Under the pieces are notes generated by a model, which ran no database searches, had not been told where the DNA came from, and saw nothing but the letters and a program-made list of their open reading frames with translations. 64,000 nucleotides of DNA from contig JAYFRN010000006.1 of the NCBI GenBank assembly GCA_034925865.1, forward strand, positions 74,236 through 138,235, written 5' to 3'. A program made the translations under genes and the position numbers. Shown in pieces: positions 26,594 to 34,706 of this stretch. This DNA is from Oscillospiraceae bacterium (lineage in GTDB: Bacteria > Bacillota > Clostridia > Oscillospirales > SIG627). How positions within the stretch are numbered: position 1 is the stretch's first letter; each line of letters opens with the position of its first letter.

Positions 26594-26698
26594 TTATTAA
26601 CTCGGCAATTAAATAATTACCGCTATAAGAGAGAAAAGGCTCTGGTATATGAGCTTTTCTCTCTTGTAAAACAAGGATTATTTAATTGCCTTAATAAT
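26594..26698. repeat. Intact copy of the ~105-bp palindromic intergenic repeat
   Basis: Reverse orientation, 105 bases. TTATTAACTCGGCAATTAAA opens the terminal arm; then TTACCGCTAT, AAGAGAGAAAAGG, loop CTCTGGTATATG, AGCTTTTCTCTCTT, ACAAGGATTATTTAATTGCC and TTAATAA. Outer arms and hairpin arms are both well conserved. Confidence 0.9.
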
Positions 26699-26862
26699 TA
26701 TAATACGGCATATTTCGCGGGACGCCTGCCGGATATAGACAGTCGTCCCTTCCCTATATTCTGACATATGATCTCTTATCTCGAAAAGCATTGAAAACCT
26801 TTACTATTATCAACATGCTCGGTCTATCATCGTCAGAATTCATGTCATAACGTCACACTTAT

Positions 26863-26901
26863 AAGAATCACCGGAACGAATGTAACGTTCCGGTGATTCT
26901 T
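26863..26901. terminator. Strong hairpin, 16-bp perfect stem
   Basis: AAGAATCACCGGAACG and CGTTCCGGTGATTCTT pair around a 7-base loop. No T-run follows on either strand, so it may be a degenerate terminator or another structural RNA element. The rest of 26699-26946 holds no visible gene. Confidence 0.5.
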
Positions 26902-26946
26902 CGGATTCGACCTAATAGATAGCTTTTGCAATATTTGAGCAAGCGA

Positions 26947-26987
26947 GGCATTTTAATAAACAAGGTTTATTAAATGCCGTTTTAATA
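26947..26987. repeat. Short palindromic fragment of the repeat family
   Basis: GGCATTTTAATAAAC and GTTTATTAAATGCC form an inverted repeat, followed by GTTTTAATAA. It corresponds to the two outer arms joined without the central hairpin. Confidence 0.5.
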
Positions 26988-27007
26988 ATATACCCGCATC
27001 TGCCGTG

Positions 27008-27174
27008 TGCATACGTATTGAAACCCTCGCTTTCGCAAGGTACGGTTTCCTCTCTCTGACTCAATGCTCCCAGCGTCCGCCAGCAGCGACTTGCGCGCTG
27101 AACAAGCGGGAGGTCTGCAACCGTTTTGAGAAGCCGGAATCCATTTCAATTTCGTAGGGTTAAAAACGTATACA
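27008..27174 (-). ncRNA. Structured RNA candidate, possibly 6S RNA-like
   Basis: On the minus strand this GC-richer stretch closes on itself. TGTATACG near the 5' end pairs with CGTATGCA at the 3' end (one G-U), then AACCCT pairs with AGGGTT. A large internal loop follows, whose 3' side carries a CTTGC-GAAA-GCGAG hairpin, then ACGGTT/AACCGT and CTCCC/GGGAG stems with a branched top. A rod with a central bubble and a small hairpin on the 3' side resembles 6S RNA, the regulator of sigma-A RNA polymerase. That identity is an inference from the fold only. It lies downstream of the DUF1292 gene on the same strand. It has no open reading frame. Confidence 0.4.
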
Positions 27175-27196
27175 TCACGTACAGCGCAGGAATAAA

Positions 27197-27523
27197 TTAA
27201 TTATTATCTTCTTCTTCGGAGGCTTCCTGGTATTCTTCCTCGTCACCTTCGTCGTAGTCATATTCTGCGAGCACTTCATTTTCGAAAGCATCGGCAACTT
27301 TATCAAATTCGTCATCATCGTCAATGGTGACAAGGACTTCCTCACCGTTCTCATCGACAAGCTTGAGGATTATATATTCGTCATCATCGCTATTATCGGG
27401 GACAAGCGCAAGATATGTGAATCCATCCATTTCAAGATTTCCGATGACCTGGAAATCACGCTCCACTCCATCCTCGTCGGTAAGTGTCACGCTTTCATAA
27501 TCAAAGTTTTCGTTTTCGCTCAT
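27197..27523 (-). CDS. DUF1292 family acidic protein
   Basis: 108 residues, very acidic. VTLTDEDGVERDFQVIGNLE and the YIILKLVDENGEE strand pattern are those of DUF1292, a small family conserved in Firmicutes and often encoded near alaS and ruvX. Its function is unknown. The C-terminus is almost entirely Asp/Glu. The structured RNA candidate begins just beyond its stop. Confidence 0.88.
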   Translation of the reverse strand: MSENENFDYESVTLTDEDGVERDFQVIGNLEMDGFTYLALVPDNSDDDEYIILKLVDENGEEVLVTIDDDDEFDKVADAFENEVLAEYDYDEGDEEEYQEASEEEDNN

Positions 27524-27750
27524 GGTGATATCCGTTTCTCGGGAGCATCAATAATAATTTAATCTTTTATCCGCCGCCTTCTCCCGCAAGACGGCGAAGC
27601 CGATATGTCTTTACGGCTATATTTTATAATGAACACGGGTTTTAGTCAATAGTTTTTTAAGATTTTTTTATTTGAGTGCGGATTAATATTATCAAATGGT
27701 AATTATTGCGTTCGAAAATGCAATTATTCGGAAGACATTATTTATGCGAC

Positions 27751-27775
27751 AATTATTTAATGCCAGTTAATAAAA
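27751..27775. repeat. End fragment of the palindromic repeat
   Basis: AATTATTTAATGCC followed by AGTTAATAAAA is the right outer arm of the repeat in forward orientation. It lies upstream of the promoter of the SGNH hydrolase gene. The rest of 27524-27802 shows nothing else. Confidence 0.45.
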
Positions 27776-27802
27776 TATTTTATATGAAAGCTGCTTTTCG
27801 CA

Positions 27803-27830
27803 TTGAAAAATGACTGATATGTGATATAAT
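27803..27830 (+). promoter_or_regulatory. Sigma-A type promoter of the SGNH hydrolase gene
   Basis: TTGAAA, a 16-base spacer, then TATAAT with TG two bases before it. The -10 box covers the first ATG of the longest frame (27829), which shows that translation must start further downstream. Confidence 0.75.
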
Positions 27831-27867
27831 GAATGGGAATTATTATGAAAATATCAAGGATATTAAA

Positions 27868-28815
27868 ATGCCATTGAAAAAAGTAACAAAGAAGACCCGA
27901 AATTCACCTAAGCTTGATATGATTTTTATTGTATCGGCCGTAGCAGTAATATTCTTATTTATTTATCTGAACTCACATAATTTTTTCTCCAAACCCGGAT
28001 CAGACACCGATGAATCGGAAACGACCTGCGTTTCCGACAGTTCGACATATGCCGTAAATATTACTGATGAACCGATTTTCACAGGGCAGGTCACGCCGGA
28101 AACTCATATTTCAGAACCGGTTAAAACATCGACTGATAAAACAGAATGTACAACCGGCGCTCCGGATACCGTAGCTGAAACCGAAACCGGTGAGACAAAA
28201 TATATGACCGTGACGGATGACTATTTTAAAGACGCCGCATTTGTCGGTGATTCGATTACAGATATGTTTATTCTTTATGCGAACATAAAAACCAATGCTT
28301 TTTTTTCGCGTGGAATAATGGTAAATAACCTTTTTGAAAAAAAATTCGTCTTAGACGGCGATGATAAAATTGCTCTTGGCGAGGCGTTTAAAAAAGCTCC
28401 GGATATTAGAAAGGTTTACATAATGGCCGGTACAAATGAACAGGGCTGGAGTTATCCCGCGCTATTCAAAGATTATTATAAAAAAGCCATTATGGAAATA
28501 CGAAAATGTCTGCCGGATGCTATAATATATGTTCAAGGTACCTTACCTGTTACCAGAGAAGCCGAGAAACGAACCGACGCAATTTATGACAATAATATTG
28601 CCTCCGATTACAGAAGACAGACAATTGAGTTATGCGGTGAACTAAAGGGGCAAAATATATACTACCTTGACATACCATCTATTTTCATTGCGGAAGACGG
28701 ATATATGTCGGATGGTGTTTCGTTTGACGGTGTGCATCCGGTTAAAAAATATGTTGAAATATGGCGCGAATATTTAAAAACTCACGCTGTCATCAATGAA
28801 GCATCAGGAAACTGA
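27868..28815 (+). CDS. Membrane-anchored SGNH/GDSL hydrolase
   Basis: 315 residues. One N-terminal membrane helix (about 17-35), a Thr/Glu/Asp-rich linker and an SGNH domain with block I VGDSIT (nucleophile Ser about 129), MAGTNEQ as block III-like, and block V DGVHP (Asp about 287, His about 290). It should be an extracellular esterase or acetylhydrolase acting on a wall polymer or glycan. AAGGA at 27856 sets the ATG at 27868. The DUF4358 lipoprotein gene follows after 58 bases. Confidence 0.82.
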   Translation: MPLKKVTKKTRNSPKLDMIFIVSAVAVIFLFIYLNSHNFFSKPGSDTDESETTCVSDSSTYAVNITDEPIFTGQVTPETHISEPVKTSTDKTECTTGAPDTVAETETGETKYMTVTDDYFKDAAFVGDSITDMFILYANIKTNAFFSRGIMVNNLFEKKFVLDGDDKIALGEAFKKAPDIRKVYIMAGTNEQGWSYPALFKDYYKKAIMEIRKCLPDAIIYVQGTLPVTREAEKRTDAIYDNNIASDYRRQTIELCGELKGQNIYYLDIPSIFIAEDGYMSDGVSFDGVHPVKKYVEIWREYLKTHAVINEASGN

Positions 28816-28873
28816 ACTCAATTTTTAAAAGTATCTCATTTAATCTATTATTACCGAAAGGTTAAAGCAAACA

Positions 28874-29353
28874 ATGTTAAAAAGAATACTGTTTATGATA
28901 ATCGTTCTTACCATAGTATTTACAGTTTTGGCGTGCGATATTATTAAAAACGCCGATCTGACCGATAAAGACATAGAAAGCATGATTGACGAGCTCAAGA
29001 ATTCCGAAGTTTTTTCCGAGGATATTGAAAAGATCGGCGACAATTCCGTCGCGGTCATATATAGTATAGCAGAATCCGCCGAAACGAGTATATGTTATTC
29101 CGGTATTTCAGGTCTTAAGGCGGAAGAAATATCAGTGTTTAAAGCAAAAACTGAAGAAGATGCTGTCAGCTTCTGCGCATATCTGGAGGCATACCGCGAT
29201 TCCAGGCTTAAACAATTTGAAAATTACGCTCCGGCCGAGGCGCCGAAGCTTCGTGACGCTATTATAAAAAGAAGCGGTTTGTATGTAATTTACGCCGTAA
29301 CCGACAATTCTGTAAAAGCCTCGCAAATTATTGACAGTTATCCCAAAAAATAA
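28874..29353 (+). CDS. DUF4358-type lipoprotein
   Basis: 159 residues with a lipoprotein signal peptide whose lipobox TVLAC places the modified Cys near residue 21. The mature part has the features of DUF4358 (FSEDIEKIG, VFKAKTEEDA, SGLYVIYAVTDN). Its function is unknown. Its last 16 bases overlap the convergent permease gene. Confidence 0.8.
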   Translation: MLKRILFMIIVLTIVFTVLACDIIKNADLTDKDIESMIDELKNSEVFSEDIEKIGDNSVAVIYSIAESAETSICYSGISGLKAEEISVFKAKTEEDAVSFCAYLEAYRDSRLKQFENYAPAEAPKLRDAIIKRSGLYVIYAVTDNSVKASQIIDSYPKK

Positions 29354-30441
29354 CATGACACAGTTAAAATAATCAAAAAAGCAAAATTAAATACAGAAAA
29401 TTTTATTATATATTCTTTTGCCTTATCGGGATTGTGTTTTATATATTCTCTGAACGTAATAAGGCTCGCCATAGACGATATAAGCGTCCCGACTCCTCCT
29501 ATATTAACTCCTCTCAGCAGCTCCCTGTAATTATCGGTAAAGCCGGAAAGCAATATCGCCGTCGGCACATTGCTGATCAGCTGGCATGAAAGCACGCTTG
29601 TTAAAAGTGTGCTTTTTTTCATTATATCCATAAAGAACAGTCGTATCGGTTCTATGCGTGAAACATTTCCCGCAAATATGAAAAAGCAAACAAATGTCAA
29701 AAGCAGCGTATAATCCACGTCACTCAAGGCTTTCCTGTCCATTAAAAACAGAGCCGGGAAAATAACTGCGGGCCCTATATAATACGGTATTGCGCGGAAT
29801 ACTATAGCTATTGACAAAACAAAAAGCAAAATATATACAACCGTCCGCAGCGGAGGCAAACGCTTCCCTTCGTCGGGTATATCAATTTTTTCAGGAGCGA
29901 TAAACAGACAGCATACAGTTATGGCCGCTATTGAAATTGCAAATGGAAATGCCATTATACTGACGAATTCGCTGTCCGGTATGTTGAATTTTGAATACAG
30001 AAACAAATTCTGCGGATTTCCGAATGGAGTGAGCATTCCTCCGAGATTTGCGGCTATGTTCTGCATTATAAAAGTGAATGCCATTAATTCTCTTTTTCCG
30101 GTTTTTTCGAGAATGTAATATCCGAGCGGAAGAAAGGTGATTAAAGCCATATCGTTGGCTATAAGCATAGAACCAATAAAAGTAATGAAAACGAGCCCCA
30201 AAACGGACATCCGCGCCGATTTGAATACAGCCACCACTTTTCGGGCTAAAATAGAAAAAAGCTCTATATTACGCATAGCGCATACTACAGAAAGCACGCA
30301 GAAAAGGCATGTAAGGGTTTTCAAATCGAAATATGAAGTATATTTTGCGTCAGGTGTGATAAAAACACACGAAACCGCCGCTGCCATGGCAGCGACGGTC
30401 AGTACCGTATTTTCCTTTATGAATTTTTTAATATTAACCAT
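29338..30441 (-). CDS. ArsB/CitM-type anion permease
   Basis: 367 residues with about ten membrane helices. MLIANDMALITFLPL, QNIAANLGGMLTPFGNPQNL and LISNVPTAILLSGF match the ion transporter superfamily that includes ArsB, CitM and DASS-type carriers; the NPQNL and SNVP motifs are the paired half-helix motifs. The substrate cannot be told. The ATG at 30441 with AAGGT upstream is chosen; an upstream ATG (30465) and a longer frame to 30528 are possible. Its 3' end overlaps the convergent lipoprotein gene by 16 bases. Confidence 0.82.
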   Translation of the reverse strand: MVNIKKFIKENTVLTVAAMAAAVSCVFITPDAKYTSYFDLKTLTCLFCVLSVVCAMRNIELFSILARKVVAVFKSARMSVLGLVFITFIGSMLIANDMALITFLPLGYYILEKTGKRELMAFTFIMQNIAANLGGMLTPFGNPQNLFLYSKFNIPDSEFVSIMAFPFAISIAAITVCCLFIAPEKIDIPDEGKRLPPLRTVVYILLFVLSIAIVFRAIPYYIGPAVIFPALFLMDRKALSDVDYTLLLTFVCFFIFAGNVSRIEPIRLFFMDIMKKSTLLTSVLSCQLISNVPTAILLSGFTDNYRELLRGVNIGGVGTLISSMASLITFREYIKHNPDKAKEYIIKFSVFNFAFLIILTVSCYFLG

Positions 30442-30647
30442 TAATGTTTTTATACCTTGTTGCATCCGCGTATAAATTATCGTATGCGGATGTTTTGGTC
30501 GCACTCCTCTTTCTAGCGCAATTTTCACGCCAAATGAATTATATCACTTTAATATAAGCAATCAAGTGTTTTATTTCTAATATTTGAATAATTACGTACT
30601 TTTTCAGCAAATAATACTTATTGAATCATAAATAACGGGAGATGTAT

Positions 30648-31397
30648 ATGAAAGCAAAATATTCAGACAACACAAAAATAAACAACTCAATTGACGGCGA
30701 TGATAATGAAAGTCAAGAAGAACATCCGGATAATACGCCGACGGAAAGAGATGCAACGAGCATATCGAAGGCCGATGGATTTTCAATCTGCACTATTCTT
30801 ATAGCCGGTCATATAGAGGGGCATTCATCGGTTTCGCCTCCTATGAAAGCGACAAAATATGAACGAATTATCCCGGAGCTTGTCGCTTTTCAACGTAATC
30901 CTGATCTCGACGGACTGCTTATCATTTTGAATACCGTGGGAGGTGATGTTGAAGCCGGGCTTGCGCTTGCGGAGTTGGTCGCGTCGCTTGATAAGCCGAC
31001 GGTTTCACTCGTGCTCGGAGGCGGACATTCCATAGGCATTCCGATTGCGGTTGCCGCACAAACCTCGTTCATCGTAAAATCCGCAACGATGACACTTCAT
31101 CCCGTGCGGACTGGAGGCGTTATAATAGGAGCAGAGCAGAGCTTTGAATATATAATGCGTATGCAGGATAGAGTCACAAATTTTATTCTTGATCATTCAT
31201 CCGTGTCAAAAACCGCTCTTAACCGTTTGATATATTCAAACAAAGAGCTTTCAGGCGATATCGGAAGTCTTATTGACGGAGAGCGTGCCGTTAAAATAGG
31301 ATTGATAAATAAAGTCGGTGGGCTTGTCGACGCTCTTAATGAGTTAAAATCCATTACAAAGAGGAATAAACCAGATCCATCTTCCGTACCCACATAA
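30648..31397 (+). CDS. TepA/ClpP-like serine protease
   Basis: 249 residues. After a hydrophilic N-terminus of about 45 residues comes a ClpP-fold domain: the oxyanion turn NTVGGDVEAG, the nucleophile in GGGHSIGIP and the catalytic His in TMTLHPVRTGG. This matches the TepA (translocation-enhancing protein) family of Firmicutes, cytosolic relatives of ClpP that act during export or sporulation. GGGAG at 30637 favours the second ATG (30648). Confidence 0.88.
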   Translation: MKAKYSDNTKINNSIDGDDNESQEEHPDNTPTERDATSISKADGFSICTILIAGHIEGHSSVSPPMKATKYERIIPELVAFQRNPDLDGLLIILNTVGGDVEAGLALAELVASLDKPTVSLVLGGGHSIGIPIAVAAQTSFIVKSATMTLHPVRTGGVIIGAEQSFEYIMRMQDRVTNFILDHSSVSKTALNRLIYSNKELSGDIGSLIDGERAVKIGLINKVGGLVDALNELKSITKRNKPDPSSVPT

Positions 31398-31468
31398 TTT
31401 TTAAAAAAGTATTGAAAAAATCCTTGTATAGTCATATAATAAGATGTATATTTTTGTTCCGTATTAAT

Positions 31469-31498
31469 TTGTTCTGATTTCCATTTTTTTGGTATAAT
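31469..31498 (+). promoter_or_regulatory. Sigma-A type promoter before the E2-like gene
   Basis: TTGTTC, an 18-base spacer, then TATAAT, 26 bases before the start codon. AAAGGA precedes the ATG. Confidence 0.55.
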
Positions 31499-31524
31499 GG
31501 AAGCATTGCTTTAAAGGATTAAAT

Positions 31525-32454
31525 ATGAAAAAATCGCGCGAGACCGAAAAAAAGAATTCTGAATTACCGAATGCCGGAAAGTACAAACACCGCCTCGGCG
31601 ACCGCAAGGACGGAAGAAAGCTGCGCTCATTGCAGCCTATATCCACTGTGGCCGCTTACATAATGCCGACTCGAAACGGAGCCAGCAACCTTATTAACGA
31701 CAGCGTCGAAATATCCGAAATTGAAAAATTTATCCTTAAAAAGCGCGGAGAAGGTTTGAAGGGCTTTGGAATAATTCACTTTTTCATAGCCGCCTATATC
31801 CGTCTGTGTTCTCAGCGTCCCGGCATAAACAGATTCATATCCGGACAGCGCATATATACAAGAGACTACGTCGAAGTGAACATGGCCGTAAAAAAGGATT
31901 TTGCCCTTGATGCCGAAGAAACGATGATAAAAATGGTCTTCGACAGAGCGGCAACTGTCACCGATGTATATAACAAAATGACTGAGCTGACCGAACAATA
32001 CAAAAACGACTCTGACGGTCCGAGCGATTTCGATAATTTTGCGAAAGTGCTTAATTTCATCCCAGGTATAGTTTTGAAGTTTGCCGTATGGAATTTAAAT
32101 TTATGGGACTATTTCGGCTGGCTGCCTAAGTCATGGACCGATCTGAGCCCATTCCATGGATCATTGGTCATTACCTCGATGGGTTCATTGGGCATACCAC
32201 CGGTTTATCATCACCTTTATAACTTCGGAAATGTTCCCGTGTTTTTTGCATATGGAGCGAAGCGTTTTGTCAGAGAGCTCAATGAAGACGGGCAAATTCA
32301 GATTAAAAAGCTTGTCGATTTTACCTTCGTCACCGATGAGAGAATCTGTGACGGTTATTACTTTGCGTCCGCACTCAAACTTTTAAGGCAATTATGTAAG
32401 AACCCGGCTATGCTTGATATACCGCCCGAAACAATAATTGATGATATTGAATGA
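31525..32454 (+). CDS. 2-oxoacid dehydrogenase E2 catalytic-domain-like protein, HxxxDG degenerate
   Basis: 309 residues with the fold pattern of the E2/chloramphenicol acetyltransferase domain: a basic N-terminus, FFIAAYIRLCSQRPGINRFI, VNMAVKKDF, SPFHGSLVITSMGSLGIPPVYHHL and a C-terminal DERICDGYYFA. There is no lipoyl or subunit-binding domain and no dehydrogenase genes nearby. The catalytic His of HxxxDG is replaced by Glu (ERICDG), so ordinary acyl transfer is doubtful. Such stand-alone proteins are common in Clostridia and of unknown role. Confidence 0.75.
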   Translation: MKKSRETEKKNSELPNAGKYKHRLGDRKDGRKLRSLQPISTVAAYIMPTRNGASNLINDSVEISEIEKFILKKRGEGLKGFGIIHFFIAAYIRLCSQRPGINRFISGQRIYTRDYVEVNMAVKKDFALDAEETMIKMVFDRAATVTDVYNKMTELTEQYKNDSDGPSDFDNFAKVLNFIPGIVLKFAVWNLNLWDYFGWLPKSWTDLSPFHGSLVITSMGSLGIPPVYHHLYNFGNVPVFFAYGAKRFVRELNEDGQIQIKKLVDFTFVTDERICDGYYFASALKLLRQLCKNPAMLDIPPETIIDDIE

Positions 32455-32455
32455 C

Positions 32456-32561
32456 TTATTAAAACGGCATTTAAATAAGTCTTGTTTTATAAGAGAGAAA
32501 AGCCCATATACAGAGTCTTTTCTCTCTTTAAGCGGTAATTATTTAAATGCCGAGTTAATAA
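32456..32561. repeat. Reference copy of the ~105-bp palindromic intergenic repeat
   Basis: Forward orientation, 106 bases, starting one base after the upstream stop codon. TTATTAAAACGGCATTTAAA and the mirrored TTTAAATGCCGAGTTAATAA form 23-bp terminal inverted repeats with two mismatches. Inside, AAGAGAGAAAAG and CTTTTCTCTCTT form the central hairpin around CCCATATACAGAGT. A further partial unit (TTATTTAATTACGG) follows at 32562-32592. Confidence 0.92.
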
Positions 32562-32621
32562 TAAAATATTATTTAATTACGGTTTTAATAGTCATGTTGT
32601 TACATGCTACGGAGGCATCAA

Positions 32622-34142
32622 TTGTCAGCTAAATTTCAAAACGAAGCTCCTGATCCGGAAAAGTTGATCATTAAGCGTATAGGAGCAGCTCTTTTACTCG
32701 TGTTTATCGCATCGCTGCCTATACTGATTTTTTCAGGAATAATAAAACTGCCGTTCATTTCTCTTCCCTTTGACACAAAAGAATCAAATAATACAGGCTC
32801 GACCGCAGATCCGGATATTACCGGAGGCACTCATGAGACCGGCTCCATGTCCACTGGAAATGTCAGCACAGAAACCGCGACAGAACCAGATCCCGCAGAA
32901 CAATTAAAGAGTGTTCTCGCAGGCTTTGAAGTTTTTTCGTCGGAATTTGCCGAAAAAGGGTATTTGCTTTCCGACGGAAGATACAATCAGGATGAATACA
33001 AGCTGATGCTGATCGACACGTCAGCCATTGTTCTTCCTAAAGCATTTACCTTCGGCGACGATGTCCGGGAAATCGTCTTTCGCAGCGACAAGAATAAAGA
33101 AAACGTGCAAACAGTTGCTTCGGTGCGCCCTTCGTTAAAACCGAGAATGGGCTTTATTTTTCGTGAAAACGCCGACGGCGCAATGTCTCTGCTGCGTCCT
33201 GACGGGGCGGTTATCTACGATCAGATACCGGAAAACGTGAGTTTTGTCGGCGCGCGCGACAGCAGTGATAATCCAGTTTTTCAGATAGACGACAAGTATT
33301 GTTATTACGATTTCACTTCCGGGTCTTTTGTTTCGAGTACATATGACCCGAAGCTTGATTATCGCGGCATTGAATTTGATTATCCCTCTTATTACGGAAA
33401 GCCGGACAGCGACGTCATAAGATTTCACACTTCAGCAAACAAATGGGGTTATAAAAAATTAGACGGCACACCATGCCTGGGCACAGATAATAATTACGGG
33501 CAAATAGGCGCTTATGAATTTCGTGATGAACGAGGCGTTATATTCATGTCTAATAACAGCATGGAAGTTGTTCAAAGATACGGCGGCATTGCTATTTCAA
33601 ATGTTTCTTTGTATCGTCCGGAGCATGACGGAATAGAAAAGCTCGGATTTTATATGTATGAGTTTGGTTTAATGCGCGCCAGAATAAAAAAATTCAACAA
33701 CAAAGGCGAAATGATAAAGGATTATGAAACGGTGATCGGAATAAGCGGTGCCGAATTTTTCCTTCCCGCCGATTATGAAATAATATCGTATTCCGACGGC
33801 GTCTTTCTGATGAAAAAGGGAGATTATTATGGATATCTCTCTCATACAGGAAAATGGATCTGCAAACCTGTTTACACATACGCACAGCCCTTTATGGAGG
33901 GATTGGGCGTTATCGGGTACAAGGACGGGAAAAAGGGCATGATGGACACATCGGGTAATTACGCTGTTCCTCCCGTATTCGATCAGATAACCTCATGTTC
34001 CGGAGGAGTTATTTCTCTTTACGACGATCTGACGGGATATTATCTCATACACAAGCTTTTAATTCCCTCGTCTACCGCGGATAATTCCGCGGTAGATAAT
34101 ACTGTAGCAGAAAACTCAGACGGAGAAAGCTCTGCCGAATAA
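32622..34142 (+). CDS. WG-repeat membrane-anchored protein
   Basis: 506 residues from a TTG start: GGAGG at 32611 is six bases ahead, whereas the ATG at 32604 precedes that site. One membrane helix (about 22-42), a Thr/Ser/Gly linker, then an extracellular domain with WG-type repeats (KWGYKKLDGTP, YYGYLSHTGKWICKPVY, KKGMMDTSGNYAVPPVFD). WG/KWG repeats form beta-propeller-like or solenoid surfaces; their function is generally unknown. The extreme C-terminus is acidic and Ser/Asn-rich. Confidence 0.8.
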   Translation: MSAKFQNEAPDPEKLIIKRIGAALLLVFIASLPILIFSGIIKLPFISLPFDTKESNNTGSTADPDITGGTHETGSMSTGNVSTETATEPDPAEQLKSVLAGFEVFSSEFAEKGYLLSDGRYNQDEYKLMLIDTSAIVLPKAFTFGDDVREIVFRSDKNKENVQTVASVRPSLKPRMGFIFRENADGAMSLLRPDGAVIYDQIPENVSFVGARDSSDNPVFQIDDKYCYYDFTSGSFVSSTYDPKLDYRGIEFDYPSYYGKPDSDVIRFHTSANKWGYKKLDGTPCLGTDNNYGQIGAYEFRDERGVIFMSNNSMEVVQRYGGIAISNVSLYRPEHDGIEKLGFYMYEFGLMRARIKKFNNKGEMIKDYETVIGISGAEFFLPADYEIISYSDGVFLMKKGDYYGYLSHTGKWICKPVYTYAQPFMEGLGVIGYKDGKKGMMDTSGNYAVPPVFDQITSCSGGVISLYDDLTGYYLIHKLLIPSSTADNSAVDNTVAENSDGESSAE

Positions 34143-34350
34143 ATATCTGATAATGCAGTGCAATGACAAGTAATCAAGTCGCGCTTCTTCGTTGTGAAAT
34201 TAATTCCTTTGCGTAATTGATTAAATTCCGTGATATTCCGTATGTGTTGTTTTTGCTTTTAAATACATATCGATGATACGTTAAAATTATGAATTATAGA
34301 TTTTCTCTTATCACCCTGGCAACATTTTTTATTTAATATTAATTTTTATA

Positions 34351-34379
34351 TTGACTTTTTAGAGTTAATATAGTATTAT
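34351..34379 (+). promoter_or_regulatory. tRNA promoter (sigma-A)
   Basis: TTGACT, a 17-base spacer, then TATTAT, 20 bases before the first tRNA-Ser. The rest of 34143-34350 holds no recognisable gene. Confidence 0.75.
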
Positions 34380-34399
34380 ATTAAGGCAGTTGATTTTTT

Positions 34400-34490
34400 G
34401 GAGAGATGTCCGAGCGGTTTAAGGAGCCGGTCTTGAAAACCGGTGACTCTCTTTTGGGAGCCGTGAGTTCGAATCTCACTCTCTCCGCCA
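34400..34490 (+). tRNA. tRNA-Ser (anticodon TGA)
   Basis: 91 bases with CCA encoded. The acceptor stem GGAGAGA pairs with TCTCTCC, the anticodon loop reads CTTGAAA, a long variable arm is present (class II) and the T-loop is GTTCGAATC. Confidence 0.96.
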
Positions 34491-34500
34491 ATCAACTTAT

Positions 34501-34590
34501 GGAGAAGTACCCAAGCGGTCAAGGGGGCAGTTTGCTAAACTGTTAGGTCGGGTTACCGGCGCAAGGGTTCGATCCCCTTCTTCTCCGCCA
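34501..34590 (+). tRNA. tRNA-Ser (anticodon GCT)
   Basis: 90 bases with CCA encoded. Acceptor GGAGAAG pairs with CTTCTCC, the anticodon loop reads TTGCTAA, and the long variable arm and GTTCGATCC T-loop are present. It lies ten bases after the first tRNA-Ser and shares its promoter. Confidence 0.96.
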
Positions 34591-34593
34591 AAA

Positions 34594-34643
34594 AATCACC
34601 GTAACTTTGATACAAAATACAAGGTTATGGTGATTCTTTTTTT
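34594..34643 (+). terminator. Rho-independent terminator of the tRNA-Ser pair
   Basis: AATCACCGTAAC and GTTATGGTGATT pair (one G-T) around an 18-base loop and are followed by CTTTTTTTTC. Confidence 0.88.
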
Positions 34644-34706
34644 TCTTAGAACTTGGATGGTTTAATAACATATAATAATAATCTCGATAACCAAGGAGGA
34701 GCCAAC

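Noticed and set aside
26863..26901. Hairpin as a standard rho-independent terminator
   Set aside because: The stem is strong, but neither side has a T-run and it is far from any gene end, so it was kept only as a hairpin of uncertain role.
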